The notes below the pieces were generated by a model. The model did not search any database, was not told where the DNA came from, and saw nothing but the letters and a program-made list of their open reading frames with translations. From contig CAJUFC010000152.1 of NCBI GenBank assembly GCA_910585565.1, positions 1-40,596 on the forward strand: a stretch of 40,596 nt of DNA. The letters run 5' to 3'. The first letter of the stretch is position 1. Each line of letters opens with the position of its first letter. A program made the position numbers and the translations under genes. This document shows, one piece after another, positions 9,536 through 16,847 of this stretch. Source of the stretch: an uncultured Eggerthellaceae bacterium (lineage in GTDB: Bacteria > Actinomycetota > Coriobacteriia > Coriobacteriales > Eggerthellaceae).

Positions 9536-11122
9536 ATGACATCATTGTCCTCGAATGCTTCGCTCGCATCAAAGTGGAACGAAGTGTGCGACCATGCGAC
9601 CTCCTTCGATGACGTTGACTCTTCCCAGTTCAACGCCTTGATGGAGCGCGTCGTTCCTCAGGCCATGAGCGACGGGTTCCTGCTGGTTACCGTTGACAAT
9701 TCCTTCCTCAAGACCTGGATCGAGCGCAACTTCCTCGCATCGATACAGCGTTCCCTCGAAGAGCTGTATGCGACCCCGTTTACTGTCGTTATCGAGGTGG
9801 ATCCGTCTCAAAGCGCGCCTGCCGAGGGAGTGAATGGTGGCGCGCCAGCACAAGCAACGCCAGCGCCCGCGCCGCTGCGCACAGCTGCGGAGACGCCCAT
9901 TCCGGCAGCCGTCCCGACGCCGGCGAGCGCGTGGGCTGAGCCCGAACCAACGATGACCGTCCCCACACCTGTGCCGCCAGATCAGCTCACAACTGAGTCA
10001 GACCGAGTCGAGGATGCAGAACCACCTGCCTCGCTTGCGGCTGTCCCCGCCCGAGCCAAGTCCACCAGTACGTTCTCCACCTTGACCTTCGAGAACTATG
10101 TCATCGGCGAATCGAATCGCATGGCATACTCGATGGCCGTTCAGGTGGCAGAGGTGCCCGGTCGCAGCTCGCTGAATCCGCTGTTCATCTACGGCAAGAG
10201 CGGCCTTGGCAAGACCCACCTGATGCGCGCCATCCAAAACTACGTCAATGAGACGCAGCCTGAGCTCATCACCATCTATGCCGACTCCGAGGAACTCATC
10301 AGCGGATACACCGACGCTGCCGCCGAAAGCGATCGCGAGAAGCTGAGCTACAAGAACTTCAAGACCTATTACGAGAATGCCGATGTGCTGCTCATCGACG
10401 ACATCCAGTTCCTGCAAGGCAAGCCCGGCACGCTCGACATCGTCTTCCAGATATTCAACAAGCTCATCAACCAAGGCAAGCAGATCGTGCTGTCTGCCGA
10501 TCGCGCGCCCAAGAACATCGACATCGACGAGCGCTACAGCTCGCGCTTTGTCCAAGGCGGCACGATTGACATCCAGCCGCCCGAGGTGGAAACCAAGCTG
10601 GCCATCGTCAAGAGCTTCATCAATGAGTACCGCCAGACCGAAGGCAACTACGACCTCTCTATCCCCGAGAACATCCAGATGTATATCGCCGAGAACTCAG
10701 GATCGAACATCCGCGAGCTCAAAGGCGCCGTTACCATCCTCGTCTATCACATGACGTTCTCGGGCCAAGGCGAGATCACGCAGAGCGAGGTTGAGCAACT
10801 GCTTGAGAACCACTTCTCCAAGGGCATGTCGCGCAACATCACCATCGACGATATTCAAAAGGAAGTCGAGCAGTTCTACAACATCAAGCATGCCGACATG
10901 GTGGGTCGCTCGCGAGCGCGCGAGGTCCTGTTTCCGCGGCAGGTGGCCATGTATCTCTGTCGCCAGCTGCTCGACCAGCCGTTCAACGACATCGGCAAGA
11001 AGTTCGCACGTGACCACACGACTGCCATGCATTCGGTGGCTAAGGTTGAAAAGATGCTCTTGACCAACCGTGACGTGCAGGAGGAAATCGAGACGCTCAA
11101 GAAGATCATCAACGAGCTGTAG
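9536..11122 (+). CDS. dnaA: Chromosomal replication initiator protein DnaA
   Basis: DnaA binds the origin, opens it and recruits the helicase. The protein has 528 residues. Domain I (1-~90) is followed by a Pro/Ala/Thr-rich linker (~91-178). The AAA+ domain has Walker A GKSGLGKT (220-227), Walker B VLLIDD (284-289), sensor LSADRAP and a probable arginine finger in SSRF (R337). The DNA-binding domain IV (~436-528) has the signature IGKKFARDHTTAMHS. Actinobacterial relatives usually read FGRDHTTVMHS, so a Gly and a Val are both Ala here, while R, D, H and T that touch the box are kept. GAAGGA lies 11 bases before the ATG. It is on the opposite strand from dnaN. Confidence 0.98.
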   Translation: MTSLSSNASLASKWNEVCDHATSFDDVDSSQFNALMERVVPQAMSDGFLLVTVDNSFLKTWIERNFLASIQRSLEELYATPFTVVIEVDPSQSAPAEGVNGGAPAQATPAPAPLRTAAETPIPAAVPTPASAWAEPEPTMTVPTPVPPDQLTTESDRVEDAEPPASLAAVPARAKSTSTFSTLTFENYVIGESNRMAYSMAVQVAEVPGRSSLNPLFIYGKSGLGKTHLMRAIQNYVNETQPELITIYADSEELISGYTDAAAESDREKLSYKNFKTYYENADVLLIDDIQFLQGKPGTLDIVFQIFNKLINQGKQIVLSADRAPKNIDIDERYSSRFVQGGTIDIQPPEVETKLAIVKSFINEYRQTEGNYDLSIPENIQMYIAENSGSNIRELKGAVTILVYHMTFSGQGEITQSEVEQLLENHFSKGMSRNITIDDIQKEVEQFYNIKHADMVGRSRAREVLFPRQVAMYLCRQLLDQPFNDIGKKFARDHTTAMHSVAKVEKMLLTNRDVQEEIETLKKIINEL

Positions 11123-11179
11123 CCCTCTTGATAACCCCGTTCATAACCCTGCCTCTTACGCACTCATGCTGTTCATACC

Positions 11180-11208
11180 GAAATGCACCGCGTTTCCCGG
11201 TGCATTTC
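11180..11208 (+). terminator. Hairpin terminator after dnaA
   Basis: The arms GAAATGCACCG and CGGTGCATTTC form a perfect 11-bp stem with a 7-base loop, 58 bases after the dnaA stop. The stem ends in TTTC but no longer U-run follows, so termination may be partial. Confidence 0.55.
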
Positions 11209-11307
11209 ACATACAGGTTAAGAACACCTCTGTTGGACAAATATTCCTATCTCCACCTGCGCAGACCTATCCTTTTCAACAATTCAACCATCCTTATTAT
11301 TACTATT

Positions 11308-11478
11308 ACCTAAAAGATATCTAACAAAGAGCTGACTCGCCTTATCTACGAATTACACACCCCATGGAGTCATCCCTCTCATAGCAGTCTTACGTGCCGG
11401 GGCTTCCTTCGCTTCGCGATCATGCCCCTCGCCTGCATATTCTTCGATATTCCTTTTGACAAAGAACCTAAAAGATAT
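11308..11478. repeat. Pair of 13-bp direct repeats before rpmH
   Basis: ACCTAAAAGATAT occurs at 11308-11320 and again at 11466-11478. The second copy fills the spacer between the -35 and -10 boxes of the rpmH promoter and touches the -10 box. Confidence 0.55.
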
Positions 11479-11483
11479 ATACT
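11456..11483 (+). promoter_or_regulatory. rpmH operon promoter
   Basis: A perfect TTGACA (11456-11461) and TATACT (11478-11483) are 16 bases apart, 38 bases before the rpmH start. This is the strongest promoter match in the window and fits the high demand for ribosomal protein bL34. Confidence 0.8.
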
Positions 11484-11520
11484 TTCAAGGCTAATCTTTT
11501 CATACAACAAAGGAATTGCA

Positions 11521-11655
11521 ATGAAACGTACCTATCAACCTAACAAGCGCAAGCGTGCTAAGTGCCACGGTTTCCGCTCTCGCATGGCTACCAAGGGTGG
11601 TCGCGCTGTCCTCGCAAGGCGTCGTGCAAAAGGTCGTAAGCGCCTCTGCGTCTAA
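11521..11655 (+). CDS. rpmH: 50S ribosomal protein bL34
   Basis: The 44-residue basic protein starts MKRTYQPNKRKRAKCHGFR and continues through KGGRAVLARRRAKGRKRL, diagnostic for bL34 of the large ribosomal subunit. The frame is open upstream, but the family start and an AAAGGA site six bases before ATG 11521 fix the start. It heads an operon with rnpA, yidD, yidC and khpB, the conserved order near bacterial origins. Here it reads in the same direction as dnaA; in the usual arrangement it is divergent from dnaA. Confidence 0.98.
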   Translation: MKRTYQPNKRKRAKCHGFRSRMATKGGRAVLARRRAKGRKRLCV

Positions 11656-11661
11656 GGCCTC

Positions 11662-12018
11662 GTGTTGGACACCATTCGTTCCAACGATGAGATTTCCCGA
11701 ATATTTTCTTCTGGAAAGCGCCTTTCGAATCCGTATGTGACGGTTATCGCCGTACCGGCTCGAAGCGCGCATTCCGGAAGAGGAGACAACGAACAACACG
11801 GCCTTCACGGTCGTGTTGCGTTTATTGCGGGCAAAAAGCATGGCAATGCCGTGTGGAGGAACGCGGCCAAGAGGCGCTTACGGGAGATATGCCGCGCGTA
11901 CAGCGGCGATCTCGGCGGTCACGACATTCTTTTTGTTGCAAAATCGGGCATTCTCAATGCGTCTTATAGTAAAGTTCTAAGCACGTGCGAGCAGACTCTG
12001 AAAAAGCTTCACTCGTGA
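11662..12018 (+). CDS. rnpA: Ribonuclease P protein component
   Basis: This is the protein subunit of RNase P, which trims the 5' leader from tRNA precursors together with the catalytic RNA. The RNR signature is clear in GNAVWRNAAKRRLREICR, and the GKKHGNA loop before it is typical. The best start is GTG 11662, six bases after the rpmH stop; TTG 11665 is the next codon and also possible. The AAGG in the rpmH stop region can serve as ribosome-binding site, so translation is likely coupled to rpmH. The 118-residue length is normal. Confidence 0.95.
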   Translation: MLDTIRSNDEISRIFSSGKRLSNPYVTVIAVPARSAHSGRGDNEQHGLHGRVAFIAGKKHGNAVWRNAAKRRLREICRAYSGDLGGHDILFVAKSGILNASYSKVLSTCEQTLKKLHS

Positions 12019-12308
12019 CGAACGGTCAGAGACGGTTCAAGCAAATCATGCGCGGCCTTGCGAAGATACCCGCATGGTTGGCGATGGGGATAATCACTTG
12101 TTACCGAAAGATGATATCTCCTTTGTTGCCCTCGAGCTGTCGGTTCGTTCCCACGTGTTCGGAATACGGATTAGAGGCTTTTCGGAGATTCGGGTTCATG
12201 AAGGGGCTTACGCTGACGACGAAGCGAATCTTGCGGTGCCGCCCGGGCGGCCCATACGGATATGATCCGGTGCCAGAGGATTCCGAAGGCGACAAGAGCG
12301 TCCGTTAG
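12015..12308 (+). CDS. yidD: Membrane protein insertion efficiency factor YidD
   Basis: YidD is a small membrane-associated protein that assists YidC-dependent insertion. The family core is present: YRKMISPLLPSSCRFVPTCS, then EYGLEAFRRFG and RILRCRPGGPYGYDPVP, with the conserved Cys and Pro pattern. I chose the GTG at 12015, whose GTGA overlaps the rnpA stop. An ATG at 12048 (MRGLAKIPAWLAM) and a GTG at 11985 inside rnpA are alternatives, and none has a clear ribosome-binding site. The highly charged C-terminal tail (PEDSEGDKSVR) is ordinary. Confidence 0.92.
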   Translation: MTNGQRRFKQIMRGLAKIPAWLAMGIITCYRKMISPLLPSSCRFVPTCSEYGLEAFRRFGFMKGLTLTTKRILRCRPGGPYGYDPVPEDSEGDKSVR

Positions 12309-12329
12309 TCGGCATAAAAGGGGAAATAT

Positions 12330-13106
12330 ATGTGGGACATCATTCTAGAGGGCATTTTTAAGGTCATCGAGTTCTTCTATAACTTCTGTTACGACTGGGG
12401 CCTTGCCATCATCATCGTTACGATTATCTTCCGCATCCTGGTGGCGCCTCTCATGCACAAGCAGGCGAAGTCCAACTACCAGATGCAGAAGATCCAGCCG
12501 CAGATGCAGAAGCTGCAAGAGAAGTATGCAGGCGACCAGGTGCGCCTTCAGCAGGAGATGCAGAAGCTTTACGCCGAGGCGAAGTTCAACCCGCTCATGG
12601 GATGTCTTCCGATGTTGCTGCAGATGCCCATCTTCCTCGCACTGTTCCAGGTGCTGCGGAACATCCAGAACTATACGACGGATACGTCGCTTTCGTTCTA
12701 TAACATCATCCCGAACCTGACGCAGACGCCCTCGGGCGCGCTGGAAGAAGGCTTCCTGCCATTCATCCCCTACCTTATCCTGATGATCGTGTTCGCGGGC
12801 GCGACGTTCTTGCCGATGGTTCTTCAGCAGCTGAAGAACAAGGAGAACAAGCAGCGCAACCAGACGCTCATCATGGCGGTTGTCATGACGGTGTTCATGC
12901 TTTGGATTTCATGGGGATCCCCGGCGGGCGTTCTCCTGTTCTGGGGCGCGTCCTCGCTGATCGGCATCGCCCAGAACCAATGGACGATGCATCGCTGCCG
13001 CAAGGAGGACGCCGAGCGCGAGGCTGCTAAGGCGCTCGAGGTGCAGCCGGTCGAGGTTGACGTCGTGCGCAAGACTAAGAAGAAGAAGCCGACGAAAAAG
13101 CGCTAA
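12330..13106 (+). CDS. yidC: Membrane protein insertase YidC
   Basis: YidC inserts proteins into the cytoplasmic membrane, alone or with SecYEG. The 258-residue protein is the short Gram-positive type without the large periplasmic domain. Hydrophobic segments lie near 23-42, 90-110, 140-165 and 175-215. The groove arginine is R35 in TIIFRILVAP. A charged coiled-coil-like loop (QMQKIQPQMQKLQEKY) follows the first conserved segment, as in the family. The C-terminus ends in a basic tail (KTKKKKPTKKR) that may contact ribosomes. AAAAGGGG lies eight bases before the ATG. Confidence 0.97.
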   Translation: MWDIILEGIFKVIEFFYNFCYDWGLAIIIVTIIFRILVAPLMHKQAKSNYQMQKIQPQMQKLQEKYAGDQVRLQQEMQKLYAEAKFNPLMGCLPMLLQMPIFLALFQVLRNIQNYTTDTSLSFYNIIPNLTQTPSGALEEGFLPFIPYLILMIVFAGATFLPMVLQQLKNKENKQRNQTLIMAVVMTVFMLWISWGSPAGVLLFWGASSLIGIAQNQWTMHRCRKEDAEREAAKALEVQPVEVDVVRKTKKKKPTKKR

Positions 13107-13174
13107 TTATAGCTGATTATGTGTGTATAAGCACTATATATTGTGGTATCTATCCTTTGTTGAAAGGTTTTATG

Positions 13175-13714
13175 ATGTCTGAAGACACGATTGATGAAGG
13201 ACTGCTTGAAGTAGAAGATGCTGAATCGGTCGATGAGGTCTCTGCAGAAGACGCCAATATCGATGAGATCGCAGACACGGCTATCGAGGTGCTCCAAACG
13301 ATTCTGAAGCCGTTTGATGTGGGCGATGTCACGATAGATGAGTATGACGGGGACGAAGGCGAGCTGATTCTCGATATCACGGGCGACGACCTCGCGGTTC
13401 TGATTGGCCGTCATGGGCGCACGCTGGATGCGATTCAGTTTCTGGTCAGTGCTATCACGCGTCGCAATCTTGGTTTCAGATATCCGATCGTTGTTGATGT
13501 CGAGGGATACAAGAGTCGCCAGAGGCAGAAGCTTGAGTCTCTTGCGAAGTCGGCGGCGAGTCGCGCTGCGTCGCAGCATCGTCAGATCAGCTTGAGGCCG
13601 ATGACTCCTTACGAGCGACGCATCGTGCATATCACGCTCAAGGATGATCCGCGAGTGAAGACGGAGTCAGAAGACGAGGGCGCTGATCGTCATATCGTGG
13701 TCATTCCCGTGTAG
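13175..13714 (+). CDS. khpB: RNA-binding protein KhpB (Jag family)
   Basis: An RNA-binding protein of the KH-R3H type, often linked to cell elongation and envelope control. After an acidic N-terminal segment (first ~45 residues, many Asp and Glu) the KH domain shows VLIGRHGRTLDAIQ. The R3H domain near the end shows RPMTPYERRIVH and then DRHIVVIPV. No classic Jag-N domain is seen; the acidic segment replaces it. Two adjacent ATGs exist (13172 and 13175). The second has the better spacing, seven bases from AAAGG. It is the last gene of the rpmH operon and is followed by a strong terminator. Confidence 0.93.
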   Translation: MSEDTIDEGLLEVEDAESVDEVSAEDANIDEIADTAIEVLQTILKPFDVGDVTIDEYDGDEGELILDITGDDLAVLIGRHGRTLDAIQFLVSAITRRNLGFRYPIVVDVEGYKSRQRQKLESLAKSAASRAASQHRQISLRPMTPYERRIVHITLKDDPRVKTESEDEGADRHIVVIPV

Positions 13715-13737
13715 TTTCCTTGTTGGAGTAAACACGC

Positions 13738-13769
13738 AACGGGGGACAGGCGAGAGCCTGTCCCCCGTT
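13738..13769. terminator. Bidirectional terminator between khpB and rsmG
   Basis: A perfect 14-bp GC-rich stem (AACGGGGGACAGGC / GCCTGTCCCCCGTT) with a GAGA tetraloop is followed by CATTTTG on +. The genes on either side converge, so it can stop both. Confidence 0.85.
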
Positions 13770-13808
13770 CATTTTGTGCGTGAGATAAGACATTGCGTTG
13801 ATTGCGGT

Positions 13809-14486
13809 TTAGGTCAGCGGCTTCTTTTGTGCGAGGCCGATTCTTCTTGGCAGCTTCATCGTCGGCTTCGATTTCTTCTCGAAGACGTAGATTGACCTAA
13901 AGGTCTTGCTGTCGCTCAGATAGTATTCGCGCTGTCTGACAAGATGCATGCCTGTCTTGTTTGCGACGGCTTGTGCCTGCTGCAATTCCGTTGCATCGAC
14001 ATGAGACTTCAGTGCGATGAGTTGTCCGCCTTTCCGGAGAAGAGGCGATGCTAGTTCCAAGAGAGAGGGCAATGACGAAAGCGCTCGCGCGGTGAGGGCT
14101 GAAAATCTTTGAGGCATCTCTTGGGCTAATTCCTCGATGCGCGAGCCATTGGTTTGTATCTGTGTCGAAAGATTCATTTCTTTCAGGATGCCTTCCACGG
14201 CAGCCATCTTCTTCTTAACTGAATCGATAAGCATCGTTTCTCGTCCAGTCGCGATGGCTAGTGCGACTCCGGGAAAGCCTCCCCCGGAACCCAAGTCGCC
14301 ATAGAGTCCATCTGGTGCAGCATTCAATTCACCAAGAGCTGCCAAGGAATCTTCGATATGAAGTAGCTGCGACTGCTCGTAGTCTGTTACTCTGGTTAAG
14401 TTGATTGATTCATTCACTTCAAGCATTCGCTTGAGATATTCGTCAAGCTTCACTTGAATGGATTCGGGTGCATCGTCTCTATTCAT
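13809..14486 (-). CDS. rsmG: 16S rRNA (guanine-N7) methyltransferase RsmG
   Basis: RsmG (GidB) uses SAM to methylate G527 (E. coli numbering) of 16S rRNA. The 225-residue protein has the SAM-binding loop DLGSGGGFPG (64-73) and downstream SALTARALSSLP, both typical. An upstream open frame runs across a parS site, but MNRDDAPES with AAAGGA seven bases upstream is the better start. rsmG is normally co-oriented with khpB and parA in this cluster. Here it is inverted, facing khpB and diverging from parA. A TATATT box at 14540-14545 (minus) might serve it. Confidence 0.95.
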   Translation of the reverse strand: MNRDDAPESIQVKLDEYLKRMLEVNESINLTRVTDYEQSQLLHIEDSLAALGELNAAPDGLYGDLGSGGGFPGVALAIATGRETMLIDSVKKKMAAVEGILKEMNLSTQIQTNGSRIEELAQEMPQRFSALTARALSSLPSLLELASPLLRKGGQLIALKSHVDATELQQAQAVANKTGMHLVRQREYYLSDSKTFRSIYVFEKKSKPTMKLPRRIGLAQKKPLT

Positions 14487-14504
14487 AATGATTTCCTTTA
14501 GAGA

Positions 14505-14520
14505 TGTTTCACGTGAAACA
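14505..14520. other. parS site 1
   Basis: Perfect 16-bp palindrome TGTTTCACGTGAAACA, the canonical ParB loading site. It lies 18 bases upstream of the rsmG start, within its leader. Confidence 0.95.
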
Positions 14521-14566
14521 TCTGCAGTCCGTTCGCACAAATATAGCCAAATAATCCTTACTGACA

Positions 14567-14582
14567 TGTTTCACGTGAAACA
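14567..14582. other. parS site 2, in the parA promoter
   Basis: Perfect palindrome TGTTTCACGTGAAACA. It ends seven bases before the TATACT -10 box of parA and so covers the -35 region. Confidence 0.95.
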
Positions 14583-14586
14583 TGTT

Positions 14587-14595
14587 TGCTATACT
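14587..14595 (+). promoter_or_regulatory. parA promoter, extended -10 type
   Basis: TGCTATACT (extended -10, box at 14590-14595) lies 26 bases before the parA start. No good -35 exists; that space is taken by parS site 2, which suggests that ParB could repress its own operon. Confidence 0.6.
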
Positions 14596-14621
14596 CACCG
14601 ATGATATGCTAAGGAGGGTTC

Positions 14622-15572
14622 ATGAGCAACAACAAACGCTATCGAAACGAACCACGACCAGAGTATGATTCCTCAAGAGCAGACCATGACATCGACTTGG
14701 ACAACGTAGTCGTTCGCACACGCGAAGCACGTCAGCCCATCGAGTCAGCGCCTCCTTCAAAGGAGATCAGATCGTACTCTCACAAGAAACGCGTCAACCA
14801 TGTGATTGGCAAGACGCACATCATCGCGATTATCAACCAAAAAGGCGGCGTCGGTAAATCGACGACAGCAGTCAATCTTTCTGCTGCACTCGGCGAGATG
14901 GGGAAACAGGTTCTTCTCGTCGACCTTGACCCCCAAGGGAATTCGACGAGTGGCCTTGGGGTCGAGAAGGCGTCGGTGCAGAACTGCATATACGACGTGT
15001 TGTTGGCTGATGTTCCCATCGAGGATGTCATCATTCCTGACATCTGTCCTGATCTCGACCTGGTTCCTGCCACTATCAACCTTGCAGGCGCGGAAGTCGA
15101 ACTAGTAACCGAGATGGCTCGCGAGAACCGCCTTAAGGATGCTGTTGGGAGTATTCGCGGCAAATACGACTATATCTTCATTGACTGTCCCCCTTCCTTG
15201 GGGCTTTTGACGGTTAATGCGCTTGTTGCGGCAGATAAGCTACTTATTCCGATTCAATGCGAGTTCTATGCGCTTGAAGGAGTGACAAAACTTCTTGAAT
15301 CGATGAAACGTGTCAAAACTAGGCTAAATCCCACTCTCGACATCTTTGGCGTCCTCCTGACCATGTATGACAGCAGAACTACGCTTTCTCGCCAGGTCGT
15401 CGACGAAGTGAAGAGTTACTTCGGGAAGCTCGTCTTTGAGACCCCTATTCCGCGGACTGTTAAGATTTCAGAAGCTCCCAGCTTTGGTATGCCGATTACC
15501 GAGTATGACCCGCACGGTAAAGGGGCATTGTCCTATACGGAGCTTGCAAGGGAAGTGATTAATCGTGGCTAA
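14622..15572 (+). CDS. parA: Chromosome partitioning ATPase ParA (Soj)
   Basis: ParA is a Walker ATPase that moves ParB-parS complexes to segregate replicated origins. The deviant Walker A motif is KGGVGKST (74-81), and later motifs include VDLDPQGN and DCPPSLG. The 316-residue protein has a charged, probably disordered N-terminal extension of about 64 residues, longer than usual for chromosomal ParA. The start has a full AAGGAGG site. The gene overlaps parB by eight bases, so the two are translationally coupled. Confidence 0.97.
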   Translation: MSNNKRYRNEPRPEYDSSRADHDIDLDNVVVRTREARQPIESAPPSKEIRSYSHKKRVNHVIGKTHIIAIINQKGGVGKSTTAVNLSAALGEMGKQVLLVDLDPQGNSTSGLGVEKASVQNCIYDVLLADVPIEDVIIPDICPDLDLVPATINLAGAEVELVTEMARENRLKDAVGSIRGKYDYIFIDCPPSLGLLTVNALVAADKLLIPIQCEFYALEGVTKLLESMKRVKTRLNPTLDIFGVLLTMYDSRTTLSRQVVDEVKSYFGKLVFETPIPRTVKISEAPSFGMPITEYDPHGKGALSYTELAREVINRG

Positions 15573-16740
15573 GCAAACACGTGGTGGCCTCGGGCGCGGC
15601 CTGGGGTCTTTGATGGGCAATTCCTATAATGCTGAGTCTTCGCCTGAGGTGCGTGACTCCCCTGAGCAGCGTGCTCCTGAGCAGCCAGCACCTAAGATAA
15701 TCGAGAATGAGAAGCCCGTTGCTTCATCTCCATCGCAGACCGATGAGCGCGAGAGGATTGTGTTCGACGCGCGTGGGGAAAACGCTGATAGGATTGCTGA
15801 ATCGATACATCCGGGAGTGACGGGGAGATTTCCCGCTGTTGGGGGCGAGACCCAAAACATCAATGTTTCACGTGAAACAGCACATCCTTCTATAGCCTCG
15901 AACAATCCGCGTTCTAGCGTGACGGAAGAGGCTCCGGAGGAGAAGATTCCCGAAAGCGTCAATGTGATTATGGAAGTCGACATCGAGAGTGTCGTTCCGA
16001 ATCCGGAGCAACCGCGCACTAACTTCAAGGAAGAGGACTTGCGCGAGTTGGCAAGCTCCATCAAGCGCGAGGGGGTCATCCAGCCGATTCTCGTTCGCAA
16101 AGCAGATGATGGCACCTATCAGATCATCGCTGGCGAGCGTCGCTGGCAGGCGAGCAAACTTGCAGGCATGGGCAAGGTTCCCATCCAGGTCAAGGACGTC
16201 TCAGATGAGAAGGCTCTGGAGCTTGCTCTGATCGAGAACATTCAGCGCACTGACCTGAACCCCATTGAGGAGGCTTATGGATACCGTCGCCTCATGGAAC
16301 GAAACAAGATGACGCAAGCTGATATTGCTCAAGCGGTGTCAAAAGGGCGATCAACCATCGCAAATGCCTTGCGCCTGTTGGAACTTCCCGAAGACGCCCA
16401 GAAACTGCTCTTCGAAGACAAGATTACTGCGGGACATGCTCGTGCTATCCTCTCGGTGCCTGACAAGGAGGGGCGTGCGAAGCTGACGCGCAAGCTCGCT
16501 GAGAACCGATTGAGCGTACGTGAGACAGAGAACCTCGCGCGCTTGATGGCTAACAAGCCTGCTCCGAAAGAGAAGAAGGAACCCATGCCAGCTCTCTATA
16601 AGTCAGTGGCACGTGAGATGAAGCATGTTCTGGGAACCCCTGTCAAAATCAAGTCCTCTAAAGGGAAGAACAAAATCGAGATAGAGTTTATCGACGAGAA
16701 AGACCTTGAGCGTTTGTTTGGAATGCTTATTCCAGACTAG
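15565..16740 (+). CDS. parB: Chromosome partitioning protein ParB (Spo0J)
   Basis: ParB is a CTP-dependent DNA clamp that loads at parS and spreads. The CTP-binding motif GERRWQA (190-196), the ENIQRTDLNP segment (224-233) and a helix-turn-helix around 249-272 (TQADIAQAVSKGRSTIANAL) are all present. Residues ~20-130 are a long low-complexity linker between the N-terminal ParA-interacting end (KQTRGGLGRGLGSL) and the core. A GTG start overlaps parA. A perfect parS site lies inside the coding sequence and is read as NVSRET (100-105). Confidence 0.97.
   Translation: MAKQTRGGLGRGLGSLMGNSYNAESSPEVRDSPEQRAPEQPAPKIIENEKPVASSPSQTDERERIVFDARGENADRIAESIHPGVTGRFPAVGGETQNINVSRETAHPSIASNNPRSSVTEEAPEEKIPESVNVIMEVDIESVVPNPEQPRTNFKEEDLRELASSIKREGVIQPILVRKADDGTYQIIAGERRWQASKLAGMGKVPIQVKDVSDEKALELALIENIQRTDLNPIEEAYGYRRLMERNKMTQADIAQAVSKGRSTIANALRLLELPEDAQKLLFEDKITAGHARAILSVPDKEGRAKLTRKLAENRLSVRETENLARLMANKPAPKEKKEPMPALYKSVAREMKHVLGTPVKIKSSKGKNKIEIEFIDEKDLERLFGMLIPD
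15864..15879. other. parS site 3, inside parB
   Basis: Perfect TGTTTCACGTGAAACA within the coding sequence of the ParB linker, about 1.3 kb from parS site 2. Confidence 0.95.
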
Positions 16741-16847
16741 ACCGTACAGCATGGATAGCAAGAGAGCTCTTAGGATGCGCAGCGAGTCAGACGTGCCCAT
16801 CAAGAGCGATTTCTTGAATATCGCAACCATAGAATATAGGTGAAAAA

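Larger units (their letters stand above)
11123..11520. other. dnaA-rpmH intergenic region
   Basis: This 398-base gap has no gene I can support. It contains a hairpin after dnaA (11180-11208), an AT-rich stretch around 11270-11330, a 13-bp direct repeat (ACCTAAAAGATAT at 11308 and 11466) and the rpmH promoter. A single loose DnaA-box-like 9-mer (TTATCTACG, ~11342) is too weak to call a second origin part. Confidence 0.6.

Noticed and set aside
11123..11520. dnaA-rpmH gap as a second half of a bipartite origin
   Set aside because: Only one loose 9-mer match and no box cluster; the AT-rich part is explained by promoter and repeat elements.
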